64,000 nucleotides of DNA from Agrypnia vestita (Eukaryota > Arthropoda > Insecta > Trichoptera > Phryganeidae): contig JADDOH010010210.1 of the NCBI GenBank assembly GCA_016648135.1, forward strand, positions 1 through 64,000, written 5' to 3'. The notes under the pieces were generated by a model that saw nothing but the letters and a program-made list of their open reading frames with translations, was not told where the DNA came from and searched no databases. Shown here in pieces: positions 1-11,510 of this stretch. Position 1 is the first letter of the stretch; each line of letters begins with the position of its first letter. A program made the position numbers and the translations under genes.

Positions 1-240
1 TGGCTATCATGTTTTACTTGAATATATAGACATAAATAACATTTTCAATATTCATAATTGTGAAATGGCTACAAATTGATATTTTTTAAAATACACTTAT
101 TTGGTCTGTCACTGACAACTACCACAAAGATTACTTTTATCTCCGGAATGTTAATGCCATTATCGAAATCTGTTAGAATATTTCGTCTTTCATTAATAAG
201 ATCATCCTTAAATACGTTTTCTTGATAGTGTGTAAATTTT

Positions 241-560
241 ATTTTCCATATTGAAACTTGCCATGCAGCAGACACAATTGGCCGCGAAGCGGCTTATGTA
301 GGCTCCCACAGGGCCTGGTATGTAGCAAACATAATTGCTACATACTACATTAAAACATAACAAAATAGCCGCCCGCCGGGCATAGCAGAAAGTAATCGGC
401 GACATTTTTCAATACGGAAAATTGCTTATTTTCCGTATTGAAAAATAGAAACATGCCATGACGCAGTTACAATTGGCCGCGCAGCGACTACCATTGGCCG
501 CGTAGCAGCCGAAATTGCCGCATTGCTAGCAGAAAGCCATCGGCGAAACCCATTGCGATT
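241..560. repeat. GC-rich partial tandem duplication around a hairpin
   Basis: Two related blocks (about 241-405 and 440-560) both contain 'TTGGCCGCG', 'AGCAGAAAG' and 'ATCGGCGA' in the same order, so this is a diverged tandem duplication in otherwise AT-rich DNA. Between them lies a perfect hairpin with 18-bp arms at 405-422 and 428-445 and the 5-nt loop TGCTT. The small reading frames here (minus strand, 65-68 codons) show no recognisable protein. Probably a piece of a dispersed repeat; the family is not identified. Confidence 0.55.
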
Positions 561-1379
561 GCTAGTACCTATATATATTTTTTGATATTGTTTGTTTAAT
601 GTTGCATTTTAATATTTATAAATTATTTTGAAATCTTAAGAATGTGCTTGTTGATATTTTCTTTTATTATTTGTAGAAATAATACAATTTTTTTTGTAAA
701 TATTTTCTAATTTCGGAACTGGGTATTTCGGGAGTTGATTTTTTTTAAATATTACTTTGATAATCTTCCTTTGTATAACTTTTAGTTGGTTCATTACGTC
801 ATCGTATGCTCGTATTCGTCACTTTTGTACAATTTTTTTTTCTATTTTAATTTAAAAAATTCTATTATTATCATCATTCTTTCTTGTATGTTTACCAAGC
901 GATAAATAACGTAGAACAGTCATATACTGCTGTATTTCCTGGTGCGGATTATCCTCACCGCAGTAATACTCTTTCATCCGCACGGTTGGCGGCCTGGAAA
1001 TAACGATAACCTAAAATTATAGCCCGTGCACATTTTCTGTAAACGTTTTTGCTGAATTTGGTAGACAGGATAAAAATATTTTTGTTTTGCTTTAATATCT
1101 GGCTAATTTATGGATATCCTCAGTATCCAGCAGCACACAAGTCAGCAAATTTTTAGTACTGGTCGATTTTTTGGTCATGGCACTTAATGAATGTATTGTG
1201 TACTAATACATGCGTGGGAGGGTGTAGCAATATCTAAGTGAGATTGATACTACGTTATGAGTCGCTTCACCCTAGACAGTAATGCAACAACAAATACTCT
1301 TGACGTCAGCATCGCATAATATCGGTTATGTAAACCGTGCGCAGTACATCGTTTGAATTAAATGTAAATTCAACACGAT
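561..1379. other. AT-rich stretch with no recognised feature
   Basis: No reading frame of substance and no repeat that I recognise. A slightly GC-richer segment at about 930-1000 could be an old mobile-element fragment but has no clear motif. Confidence 0.4.
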
Positions 1380-1757
1380 ATATTAGATGTCTCACAGAGA
1401 CGAATTTTTTTTATGGGAAAGTAGGTATGGAAATCTTTGGGTGCTCATAGAGCTTACGACCTATCGTACGGCTGGCTCAAGTGATTACTTTACACTAGGT
1501 AACGTTCACCATTTCCACCCACGATAGAATACAATGTCTATCAAATTTTTGGAAGTAGTATATTTTATTATATGTTTATGTTTATAATTTTACAACCTGT
1601 TTCATATTTATGTTGTAATAATAATCATTAACGTGACCGGCATTCAAAGCTTTTTCATTCCCCTTAATTAACCACAGATGTCACTAATGAGATATCTGTT
1701 TTTATGATTGGAATTATGTGACAAAATCCAGTACTGTGGACAAACTCAAAATATTCC
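1380..1757 (+). repeat. Family X dispersed repeat, copy 1 (about 375 bp)
   Basis: Starts with the hairpin GTCTC-ACA-GAGAC followed by GAA. It then carries a conserved block (TTACGACCTATC, ACGGCTGGCT, AAGTGATNACTTTACAC, CCATTTCCACCCA) and ends with ACAAACTCAAAATATTC. The same order recurs at 42.45, 49.77 and 57.24 kb on the plus strand, at 48.8 and 52.5 kb on the minus strand, and in both arms of the palindrome at 55.1 kb. No coding capacity is seen. The 55-kb copy is flanked by a 10-bp target-site duplication, so the family is mobile. Its class (SINE-like retroposon or MITE) is not settled. Confidence 0.75.
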
Positions 1758-3539
1758 AAACTTAACACATTGATAATATAATTATAACAAAATCATTTTT
1801 GAAACTTTTCGAAATTTATTCTATATTGTCCATTATATTAATATAATAAAATATACTGATGGTTTTTAATTTAAAAAAAAAATTTCACCTACTAGATTCA
1901 GGTGATAAAGGGCATCGACAGAGTTATTAAGATGTGATTTAAAGAATTTTTCCCTTACCATTAAATACATTAAATAATTAAACATTTTACCAGTTTTTAT
2001 ACTTTTATATTGTAATGATAAAAACATATACTAGCAAGAGATTCGTCAGGGCCGATTGTACTGTCGCATGAGTAAAAAATCGACCTGTAGTGGATTATTA
2101 CCTACATACAGAAATAAAATACTTATTTTTGATTGACGCGTTTCACCTTATGAGGGCATTATCAATCTAACGGTTTACTTAACAACAAGTATTTATACCA
2201 ATGTTAATCTGTAGTAAAAGCCGGCTATATAAATTTTATCCATCAGATGAAGAGACATCATTATTCAACAGATAATGTGGATACATTTAATGACAGCATT
2301 AAAATCATCACACAGTGGATCGCTTCCATATAAGATACCTACTCACGATATAACGGTATATGGAGCAATTTTTCATTCAATTATTTAAAAGCAGGTTTTT
2401 TTAAAGATTTTATAAATTTTACACAATTTCAAGTTATGTTTTTCTGTTATAATTCTGACCCAGCTCTAATTTTATATTAATTTTATATAGAAAAGCATAG
2501 TTAAATAATTCATAATATAAGAAAATAAAAAAGCAGAGCTCTGTGGCTGTATACAAACGTAAACATTTATATTAAACAAGTGTAATACAAAATAAGTGTT
2601 TCAATCAATCATCAATAATCAACATAATTATGTACCATTGAAATAGAAAAAAATGTATATTTACTGTATGTAGGTACTAAAGATGATAATACATTATGGT
2701 TTAAATAAATAGATAATTAGGTATATGAAAAATGAAATGATCTAATACGCATCTTCTTTAAGAACTAAATAAAAATACTTATTTCATATATTTCAAAATT
2801 TTTAAAGTGGGTACAATCTCTTACAGAATTATACAAAATTAACTCCTTGGACTATATAGATAGATATAGAAGTAAGGGGCAAATAAAAATACTAATTTTT
2901 AAAACCAGCATGGTACAACATCACTATACATACATACTTGGGAGTTAAATGATGCTATATATTGCTGTCATAAACAAATTTCAATAAAAAAAATTCAGAA
3001 TACGAGCTGTTTGAAGTTGCTTGAAGTTTAAGAAGTTACAGTTGAAGATGATTGCTGTCCAATTCCTTGAATTTGGGCAGCAATGTATTGTAAAATTGCC
3101 TACATGTTTCAAATGGTTTCTTTGTAATAAAAAACACTACTTCTAAATAGTTTCTGTTTCATAAAAACTTCTACTTCGAATTTGGCTTGTATTTACAAGA
3201 ATATTTACTCTTCCTCGAGATATTGGGACATATTATGGGGAGTACAATGGAATATTCAGAATAACATAACATAGGTATAAATTATTTTATATAAATCATT
3301 GTAACGTATCTGCTGTACAAATAAATAAGTAAATAAAAATTAAAGATTCATCAAATAATAATTTTGTTTAAAAAAGTCAAGTGAAGAGGCTTTCCGATGA
3401 AATGTTGTATCTGCAGTGGAAGACGTACGAGTATCGGTGACGTCAGAAAGCCGAGGTAGATGGAGAACTCTACGTTACGTCTACATTAATGATCCAATCT
3501 CACCAGGAAAGGGGTGAAGAGGATGAACGAATGAAAAAC
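1758..3539. other. AT-rich stretch with no recognised gene
   Basis: About 1.8 kb with no long reading frame. At 3400-3530 there is a less AT-rich patch with no identifiable motif. No RNA gene or element ends are visible. Confidence 0.45.
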
Positions 3540-3860
3540 TATTTTAAATTACACTAAATTAAACTTTGTAATACACGCATGCTGAGTTATTTTGTCATTA
3601 TTATAGTTTCCAGAGGAGCAGGCGTGTATTACAAAGTTCGATTTTGTGTACATTAAAATAATCCTATTGCACCATAAAGAACATAACTGTCATATCAATA
3701 ATAATAGAATGGAAGGCTATGTAATAATAATTTATAGAATTAAACTTTGCTTACACCACTATTTTATTATTGAAAAAATTCAACATGTTTCGAAGCCAAT
3801 GGCTTCTTCGTTAGGATAACAAAAATAAAATTAAAAATAAATTATAATTATAATGTCACC
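3540..3860 (-). repeat. Penelope-like fragment with hammerhead-like core
   Basis: Reading the minus strand, 3814-3787 gives CTAACGA, one extra A, a perfect 6-bp stem (GAAGCC / GGCTTC, loop ATT) and then GAAAC. This is the hammerhead catalytic core with one substitution in the CTGANGA box. The next bases give ACATGT, self-complementary as in the minimal dimeric hammerheads of Penelope-like elements. A separate 17-bp inverted repeat (3562-3578 with 3622-3638) lies beside it. A diverged relative is at 14.9 kb. No protein-coding part is visible. Confidence 0.5.
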
Positions 3861-4200
3861 ACAAAATAATTTTGCTGTGTCTGAAGAAGAAGTTATTTAA
3901 TAAGTTTACCGTTCATATTAAAAATTTGTAATGCTTTGTTCTATATAAACAAGTATTAAAATGTGTATGATAAACCCTTCATTTTATTAATTATTCGTGT
4001 CATTTTTAACTATTTCTAGCGAATAGGCCGATTTAAATTTATATTCCTTCTTCTTCTTCTTACTTAATAAATTAATATTAAGTTATCTAGAATTATAATC
4101 TATACTTGTATATGAAATTAAACTTTTCACACCTACTTAAATTTACTTTCACAAACGTTTGTGCAAAATTAAATACAAATAATGTAAAAAAAAAAACTAA

Positions 4201-5567
4201 TGTTTCGCACACGATCAATCCAGCGGCATAAAATTGAATTTTTTAAATTTAATAAAAATAACTATATATGGCCGTGTGTGTGTATGTGTAATTGTTACCA
4301 TAAGGTTTATTTTTTGAACATTTATGTATTTAGTTTATAATATTTCTTATACTCGCGTCGAGGCCTCGACAACTTGAATAGTTTTAAGAATTTTTTGTAA
4401 TTTTATTCTATATGTAATTTGTAATTTTTTATTGTAAATAAAATGAGTGGAATTAGCGGTCTTATTACTGACGAATCCTGACTGGAGATATAAGGTTTTG
4501 TGCATTATTAGGACATCCGCGAGATTCGGAAATAAACGTATCTCACTGTGGAGGATGACGGCCGATTTCGCGGATTAAATTAAATAGCAAAAATATGTTT
4601 TTTGCCAGTTTTCAGATAACTGCGCAGCAGATTTGAAGGGCCGTTAAAATGGTCAGGCAGGCCGACGTTTGAACGCGACAAGCCGGCGCCTGGCGGGGGT
4701 CAGGCAGGCCGACGTTTGAACGCGACAAGCCGGCGCCTGGCGGGGGCCGCTGGTTTATGGACCAGACGTACGCGGCGCGTGGAAAGTTTGCAACGCCGTA
4801 AAATCAGAAAGTTCACGAGATGAACTCAGAAAAAGTGCACAAAACCTGGCATGTCATTTCCTGTCAGAATTCGTTATAAAATAAAGAATCGGATTAGTTT
4901 GGAAGGAGATACATCGAGAGATAGGAATCGGCCTTTTTTGAGGCGATTTATGAACGCCGACACATCCTGACACATTGGTACTAATTAAATTCACATGCGG
5001 ATGTGCCAGGCGTTCAATTTGACGTAACATTTACATATGTACACCTCCCCGTTCGGGAGATAATTTGGCTAGGCGGGCAAAATAGTCCGTTTAGAGGATG
5101 GGCCGGCGCGGATCATACCGCTCGGGAATGCTGCGCTGACCACCATCCGCCAATGGGTATTCTCGAGATGTCTCTCCCCTCCCTTACTAATCCCATTTTG
5201 ACCGTTGATTTCCCGCTGTGTCTAGATTTTAAGTATAAATAAAGGAAGATTCCGCAGACTCAGCGTCCTCAGTTCGCCGATATTACTTTTACCTTGTTAC
5301 GCTGCCGGTCCGCGGAATCGTTTTTTGCAAAGTAAAGTGTCTTTTATTTTTAATTTAAATTCCCGAAAAAGTTTTTTTTTGTTGTTGCTTTCGAATTTAC
5401 CTTTGTGCTTAAAATATTATAAATTTATACTGAATTTCTCCCACCGTAACACGGAGACCCACCCTATATTTAACTATTTTAAATTCAATTTTTTAGCCAG
5501 CTGGGTTTTAAAATATTTTGGGGATTTTTAGTAGTTTTTCGAACTTGGTATGGCCCTGTGCGTACCA
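4201..5567 (+). repeat. 5' LTR of the BEL/Pao element
   Basis: Begins TGTTTCGCAC and ends GTACCA (TG...CA). It is nearly identical to 10190-11510. It differs by a perfect 47-bp tandem duplication (4653-4699 and 4700-4746) that is single in the 3' LTR, plus scattered substitutions. The duplicated unit is GC-rich and sits about 500 bp upstream of the promoter. Confidence 0.92.
5234..5273 (+). promoter_or_regulatory. LTR core promoter: TATA box and TCAGT initiator
   Basis: TATAAATA starts at 5234 and an arthropod-type initiator TCAGT lies at 5269-5273, about 35 bp downstream. The same pair is preserved in the 3' LTR (TATAAATA from 11176). The spacing fits RNA polymerase II initiation inside the LTR, which would define the U3/R boundary near 5271. 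Confidence 0.6.
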
Positions 5568-5572
5568 TTTCG

Positions 5573-5591
5573 TGGTCCTTCGTGAAGCCGG
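5573..5591 (+). other. Primer binding site candidate
   Basis: TGGTCCTTCGTGAAGCCGG begins 6 bases after the end of the 5' LTR. It starts with the TGG expected from pairing with a tRNA CCA end. I cannot name the tRNA with confidence. Confidence 0.5.
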
Positions 5592-5709
5592 ATTTCCGTT
5601 GTTTCGGTTTTTAAATTTTTAAATTCAGTAATTTTGTGCTTCGTCGGAATCCGAATTTTTATAAATTTTTTTTGTGTGAAAAAAAAAAATAATAATATTT
5701 TAAAGAAAA

Positions 5710-7173
5710 ATGTCGCGCTCGTTAAGATCGAATTCGAATCGCGAATTACCCGCCGACGAAGAAGATGCCTCCCGTCGCGAAGCGTCATCGGGAGATGAAT
5801 CGGACCGGCAGTCGGGAGCTGAGGATCAGGCAGCGTCACCTACTGACGCGGCTAGCTCAAGTGCAGTTATAAGGAGGTTGCGCAGGGAGCTACGCCACAA
5901 GGACCGGCATTACAAGAGGCAGCTTGATGAAATGCAGAAGCGCCAAGAGATGTTTACGAGGGCTTTGACACTTGCAGCGGCGGAAAGGGACCCCGCGGCG
6001 GGGGGCGCAGGAGCGCTCGTCGCCGGCGCCGCGGCAACCGACGTAGCGGCGCCTATTACCGCTGCGAGTGTCTCGGCGGACGACATCGCCATAGAAGACC
6101 CGGCGCGCATGAATGCACCTACAACTTGTCATCAAGAGGCTCCTGCCGGGACCGATAATCCGAGCTTGGGCGACTGGATGCGGTCGCAACAAGCGCAATT
6201 TGAACGGCTGACGTCCGCTGTTACAGAAGCGGTCCGGTCAACGCGTTCACCTGAAAGCCCGCGGTATCCGCTCAGCCAGGATGAGCCACGAGTGTCGGCT
6301 ATGATAGCGCGGCAGTCCAACGCAAAGGACCTGACTGAATTTTCGGGCGATCCAATGGAATGGCGTTAATTTAAGACGCAATTCAGGCAATCCACAAAAT
6401 TGTGTGGGTTGACAACCGCTGAGAATGCGATGCGGTTGAGAATCGCGCTCAAGGGGGCAGCTCGGGAAGCAGTGCGCCCTTTGATCGGCGACCCTCATTG
6501 TGTTGAGGGGATTATGCGCACTCTGGAGGATTTATTCGGCCAGCCAGATGCGATAATTGCAAGCGTCCTGGAAAAAGTGAGGAACACAGCACGCCTCACT
6601 GAGAGTACGGACACAGGCATTTTTATGAAATTCGCGGTAGCGGTGAGGAATGCCGTCGCCACAGTAAAAGGTATGGCCGAGCGATATTTGGCCTCACCTC
6701 AATTGCTACGCGAGCTCGTCGGAAGGCTCCCGCTTTCGGCGAGAATGGCATGGTTCGCGGCGAGATCCGGAACCGTGAACACAAACATCGAGGACTTCTC
6801 GAGATGGCTGTCGAGTATGACAGATTCGGCGCCCCATTGCGGCGGACAGACCGCGCAAGTGATTGAAGACAAGGGGCGCAAAAATGCGCAGATCCACGCT
6901 ATACATCGAGCGCCGGAAAATACGCAAAAGTGCGGTATTTGCGACTCAAGAGATCACGGCACCGCGGCATGCAACGATTTTACGCGCTGTTCGGTATCTG
7001 ACCGAGCGGCTATCGTCAAGGACAGAAGATTGTGTTTTATGTGCCTCGAACCGTGGACGCCGAAACATAAACATGGATGCCGGGGCCGTGATAAAAAATG
7101 CGGCGTGGACAATTGCGAGATGCGGCATCACCGGATGCTGCACGGCGCGCCGCCTTCCGCGGAACGCGAGTGA
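5710..7173 (+). pseudogene. BEL/Pao gag (DUF1759-type) with one in-frame stop
   Basis: Reading frame from ATG 5710. The N-terminal ~100 residues are charged and low-complexity and include an R/K/E-rich predicted coiled coil. The conserved gag domain follows from about 6330. A TAA at 6367-6369 interrupts it, but the same frame continues without any shift (6370 to 7173), giving about 487 codons in total. Near the C-terminus is a perfect CX2CX4HX4C zinc knuckle (CGICDSRDHGTAAC), then a second Cys/His cluster (CFMC...H..GC) and the BEL-typical C...HHRMLH motif. Gag would form the retrotransposon particle and bind its RNA. The single stop means that gag decayed little compared with pol, or that the stop is recent. 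I see no feature that would mark it as a programmed readthrough site. Confidence 0.88.
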
Positions 7174-7620
7174 AAACGTGTCGCTCGCGGGTCAGGTGAC
7201 GGGCGCGCCGCGGCGCCCGGCCGACCTGGCCTGATAGACTATGCTCATACCGCGAGCCGCGACGCCGAAAATGTAATTTATTAAATGTACAGAAAGTCGA
7301 CGTGTGTGGCCCTCGGGGGCATAGAAAGACATTCGCCTTATGCGATAAAGGTTCGACCGTGTCGCCGATGGACTCCGAAGTCGCCAGTGCGGTCGGTAAA
7401 TTGGGACCGATGCGAGATCTGCGCCTGCACGGCGCCCGCGGTATGTGCGCCTCCGATCCGTGGTCGCGTCTAGGGCAGATAACTTTAAAAGCCAGCGGAC
7501 TTGCCCAATATCCGTTGAGTGTGAACACTTTGCGTAATTTGGATTTACGGCCCCGACGGTTTAGCCGAGAAACCGGGGAAATCAAGCGCACTGTGATTAT
7601 AACAAAAGTGTTATAAAATT
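7174..7620 (+). pseudogene. BEL/Pao aspartic protease region, frameshifted
   Basis: After the gag stop the frame is broken. In the frame opening at 7302 the protein contains FALCDKGSTVSPMD, which corresponds to the active-site loop of the BEL/Pao protease (family usually D-[ED]-GST). About 27 residues later comes DLRLHGARGM, also typical of this region. The frame ends at 7616. The protease would cleave the Gag-Pol polyprotein. No enzyme could be made from this copy because the frame is closed on both sides. Confidence 0.7.
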
Positions 7621-8700
7621 ATTATGGGGCATAGATTATGCCATTTGTGAAGTGTCGCGAGTTGGAGAGATAGCGGGTGCAGATAACGGCGTTTTATCGA
7701 GCACAGCACAAGGATGGATGAAAACCGGGGGCGTGCCAGGCCGCCCGACCATCGCCGCAACCGTGTCTTCCAGTATAGCTGAGCGGCCCAGTGAGAGGCC
7801 CGCGAGATGCACTCGTAGGACACACATATTGAAATTGACTGGCCGGAAGTGACCCCCGCGTGCGGGTCAGTGAAGTGGATACCCGAGCGACCATACATGA
7901 TGGAAGCCACCACTGTATAGCTTGCCGGCAGCCAATGGGCGACAGGTCTTCTGTGGAAAAGGAAGACATGCCCTTGCAGCCGAAATTCGGTTTTTTAATA
8001 TTTTTTTGTGATAAAAAATATATATGGCCAAGGATCGGTTCAGCTCGGATACCGACATTGGAGCTTTTTCGCACTTTGCGGATTTTGTAGAGGCGTATCT
8101 AGATGAGATCGCCCAGATTGCGGAGGGTAGTTACACCCATATCTACCACGGCCAAGAGTCGGTTCATTTGGGAAACCGGCATTGGATTCTTCGCACTTCG
8201 TGGATTTTTTTTGCCCCGAAATACTGGAAAAACTTCGGGTTATTTTCGATGCAGAAAATAAATTGAGATTGGATGTCTAAGGATCGGGAGGCCTTAGATA
8301 TCATCGCGCTACATATGCGCGCCGATAAGACCGGACAAGACCACAAGATGTGTGGTGAGAATAAACTGGAGCCCGCGTGGGATAAATTTATTTTAATTTG
8401 TGCAATCTGCCAGTCGTGCGGAACCGTAATAAATTTATCAATCTGCCCAAACGAGAGGCGGATAGACGGCCGACAAGATGCCAACTACTGGGCGCTAAAA
8501 GGCGCATATTCGAGCCGGTGAGATTCATGGCTGATATGATGATCCGGTCGAAATATTATTTGCGAGCAGTTTGGCGGTCAAGGTCGGTTTGGGGCCAGCA
8601 AACGAGGCCAGAACACGCCGAGAAGCGGCATTTTGGCGTATATTGTGTACAAATAAATGCACGATGGCTCGAGAGAGCATTTTAAGCTGCTGACGCAAAG
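7621..8700 (+). pseudogene. BEL/Pao reverse transcriptase region, heavily decayed
   Basis: Short conserved islands appear in shifting frames. Around 7880-7970 there is a piece matching the linker before the RT (IHDGSHH... then MGDRSSVEKEDMPL). Around 8220-8270 there is EKLRVIFDAENKL, which matches the early RT motif [RK]VVFDA. Around 8520-8690 there is a stretch matching the region after the RT (VRFMADMMIRSKYYLRAVWR). I cannot find the catalytic YxDD box, and spacing between islands is short, so the palm domain is largely lost. Two near-repeats of a segment (8025-8080 and 8150-8210) suggest internal duplication. Confidence 0.6.
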
Positions 8701-9205
8701 TGTTACTCCACATTTTCTGCGGTGCCTCGGGACAGGCACGTTGCGCGGTGGCTTACATTGGAAATATAGAACCACAGTACGGTGGTTATCGAAATAATGT
8801 GATGGGAATGAAGATTGAAATCACCCCCCTGAAACCGTTTACGGCGCCTCGCCATGGACCGCGAGAAAATTTAAAGGCCGCGAGCGTGACAGCGAACATT
8901 GAGTCCGAACATTCGCGCCAGATGGAGCGCGCGGTGTTCGGGACCGTCACAACCACGGTGATATATTGGAGAGGACAATTAAGAAGTATTACCGCGAGAA
9001 AAGCGGCCGCCGCAACCCTGAGCCGGAGCAATTGCAACTACGACCGGCGTTTATTACGCAATACAACGACGGAGCATTTCCGGATATCAGGCGTTTTCGA
9101 CATTTAAAGATTATTACGCGCGACCGCTTGGGTGCGGCGCTTTATAGAAAATTGCCGGCGCGGCAGAGACCGCGCGCGCCGAGCACATTTGACCGCGGAT
9201 GAGCG
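8701..9205 (+). pseudogene. BEL/Pao pol remainder (RNase H to integrase zinc-binding region)
   Basis: Frameshifted remains between RT and integrase. At 8966-9205 one frame gives a stretch rich in R, L and P containing PEQLQLRPAFITQYNDGAFPDIRR, shown here in two parts: PEQLQLRPAF and ITQYNDGAFPDIRR. I infer its identity from position only. Tandem YREK/YRKL-like pieces occur. No intact domain. Confidence 0.45.
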
Positions 9206-10123
9206 GTGTGCTGCCGAAAGATCGTGGGTATTGCGAGCACAAGCGAAGTCTTTTGGATCGGAGCTCAGCATACTTTGGCGGGGGGCCCCCCTCCCCCGCA
9301 CCAGCCGTTTGTACGTGGTGACCCCGAGACTGGACGAGGACGGAATAATCACAATGGATTCCCGATTGTCAGCTACAACAGTCGCCGATATACCGCCAGG
9401 CTTGAAGAAACCGATCGTGTTGGATGGCGGACACCCCTACAAGTGACCATAGGCCGGCGCAGAGAAAAAAGGTACGGCGCGTTATTCACATGTATGACAA
9501 CGCGAGCCGTTCACCTAGAACTGGTAGATTCTCTGACGGCCGACTCGGCCATAATGGCCCTACGACGACTCGCCGCCCGCCGCGGACAACGGAACAAATT
9601 TAAGGAGCGCGCCCCGCGCCCGGAGACCTTGATGACGGCGTTCGCCGAGGCCGAGAACGTGGTGAACAACCGCCCGCTGACTCACGTTTCGGTAGATCCA
9701 CGGGACGACTCCCCGCTCACGCCGAACCACCTACTACTGGGCGCGGCCGGGCGACATTCTCATCTCGCCACATATGGACCTCTGGATGAGCAGGTCTGCC
9801 TCAAGAAGCAGTGGCAGTTCGCCCAGCAGCTTGCAGACATGTTTTGGCGCCGGTGGATCCGGGAATACCTCCCGACTCTCGCCCAACGACGGAAGTGGCA
9901 GGAGCCGGCCCCTCCGCTTCGGGAGGGGGCCGCCGCCATCATTGCTGACCCCGCCCTTCCTCGGAACAGCTGGCCGCGAGGAGTCATCGTGGAGGCGGTT
10001 CCCGCCGCCGATGGCCAGGTCCGCACGGTGCGACTTCGGACCGCCTCCGGGGACTACGTGCGACCCGCTACCAGAGTCATCACCCTGCCGACGCAGCAGG
10101 CGTCGGAGACCACACACGCGTAG
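9206..10123 (+). pseudogene. BEL/Pao integrase and C-terminal domain, catalytic core deleted
   Basis: A 305-codon open frame. Residues ~80-130 hold the start of the integrase core (VTIGRRREKRYGALFTCMTT then RAVHLELVDSLTADSAIMAL). The Asp expected a few residues before VTIGRR is absent (WRTPL instead). Directly after RRLAARRGQ the frame jumps to FAEAENVVNNRPLTHVS, skipping the segment that carries the second Asp and the Glu of the DDE triad. The C-terminal ~150 residues are the BEL/Pao tail (DUF5641-like), including LTPNHLLLG, WRRWIREYLPTL and a GXI-V--D-R. This part is well preserved and GC-rich. The frame stays open across the deletion, as if the deletion were a multiple of three. Confidence 0.85.
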
Positions 10124-10189
10124 ATGTCATCACCCGGCCTTCGAGGATCGTGTGCTACCTTCGAGTGCGGCAAAGCCACACGGGGGTGG

Positions 10190-11510
10190 TGTTTCGCACA
10201 CGATCAATCCAGCGGCATAAAATTGAATTTTTTAAATTTAATAAAAATAACAATATATGGCCGTGTGTGTGTATGTGTAATTGTTACCATAAGGTTTATT
10301 TTTTGAACATTTATGCATTTAGTTTATAATATTTCTTATACTCGCGTCGAGGCCTCGACAACTTGAATAGTTTTAAGAATTTTTTGTAATTTTATTCTAT
10401 ATGTAATTTGTAATTTTTTATTGTAAATAAAATGAGTGGAATTAGCGGTCTTATTACTGACGAATCCTGACTGGAGATATAAGGTTTTGTGCATTATTAG
10501 GACATCCGCGAGATTCGAAAATAAACGTATCTCACTGTGGAGGATGACGGCCGATCTCGCGGATTAAATTAAATAGCAAAAATATGTTTTTTGCCAGTTT
10601 TCAGATAACTGCGCAGCAGATTTGAAAGGCCGTTAAAATGGTCAGGCAGGCCGACGTTTGAACGCGACAAGCCGGCGCCTGGCGGGGGTCGCTGGTTTAT
10701 GGACCAGACGTACGCGGCGCGTGGAAAGTTTGCAACGCCGTAAAATCAGAAAGTTCACGAGATGAACTCAGAAAAAGTGCACAAAACCTGGCATATCATT
10801 TCCTGTCAGAATTCGTTATAAAATAAAGAATCGGATTAGTTTGGAAGGAGATACATCGAGAGATAGGAATCGGCCTTTTTTGAGGCGATTTATGAACGCC
10901 GACACATCCGGACACATTGGTACTAATTAAATTCACATGCGGATGTGCCAGGCGTTCAATTTGACGTAACATTTACATATGTACACCTCCCCGTTCGGGA
11001 GATAATTTGGCTAGGCGGGCAAAATAGTCCGTTTAGAGGATGGGCCGGCGCGGATCATACCGCTCGGGAATGCTGCGCTGACCACCATCCGCCACTGGGT
11101 ATTCTCGAGATGTCTCTCCCCTCCCTTACTAATCCCATTTTGACCGTTGATTTCCCGCCGTGTCTAGATTTTAAGTATAAATAAAGGAAGATTCCGCAGA
11201 CTCAGCGTCCTCAGTTCGCCGATATTACTTTTACCTTGTTACGCTGCCGGTCCGCGGAATCGTTTTTTGCAAAATAAAGTGTCTTTTATTTTTAATTTAA
11301 ATTCCCGAAAAAGTGTTTTTTGTTGTTGCTTTCTAATTTACCTTTTTGCTTAAAATATTATAAATTTCTACTGAATTTCTCCCACCGTAACACGGAGACC
11401 CACCCTATATTTAGCTATTTTTAAATTCGGTTTTTTAGCCGCTCGGGTTTTAAAATATTTTGGGAATTTTTAAATAGTTTTTCGAACTTGGTATGGCCTT
11501 GTGCGTACCA
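10190..11510 (+). repeat. 3' LTR of the BEL/Pao element
   Basis: Same boundaries as the 5' LTR (TGTTTCGCAC ... GTACCA) and 1321 bp long. It is preceded by a G-rich tract (CGGGGGTGG) that would serve as the polypurine tract. It has only one copy of the 47-bp unit that is doubled in the 5' LTR. Confidence 0.92.

Larger units (their letters stand above)
4201..11510 (+). mobile_element. BEL/Pao LTR retrotransposon, degenerate
   Basis: Complete two-LTR structure: 5' LTR 4201-5567, primer-binding-site candidate at 5573, gag-pol remains 5710-10123, and 3' LTR 10190-11510. The gag domain order, the zinc-knuckle pattern and the DUF5641-like C-terminus after the integrase identify BEL/Pao rather than Gypsy or Copia. 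The coding region is dead: one in-frame stop in gag, many frameshifts across protease and reverse transcriptase, and an internal deletion that removed most of the integrase catalytic core. The flanking bases (ACTAA before, CTTAG after) are not a target-site duplication. The right flank is a LINE reverse-transcriptase fragment that does not resume on the left, so the two flanks probably come from different sites. Confidence 0.93.

Noticed and set aside
5003..5242. 79-codon frame repeated at 10945-11184
   Set aside because: It lies wholly inside the LTRs, upstream of the TATA box, and repeats only because the LTRs are duplicates. No protein motif.
7037..7591. 184-codon minus-strand frame
   Set aside because: A shadow of the GC-rich gag/protease region of the BEL element on the other strand.
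9734..10220. Several 88- to 148-codon frames overlapping the integrase C-terminus
   Set aside because: Shadows in GC-rich coding sequence; the sense frame gives the recognised integrase tail.
4201..11510. Endogenous retrovirus with an envelope gene
   Set aside because: The element ends after the integrase C-terminal domain. No envelope-like frame lies between 10123 and the 3' LTR at 10190.
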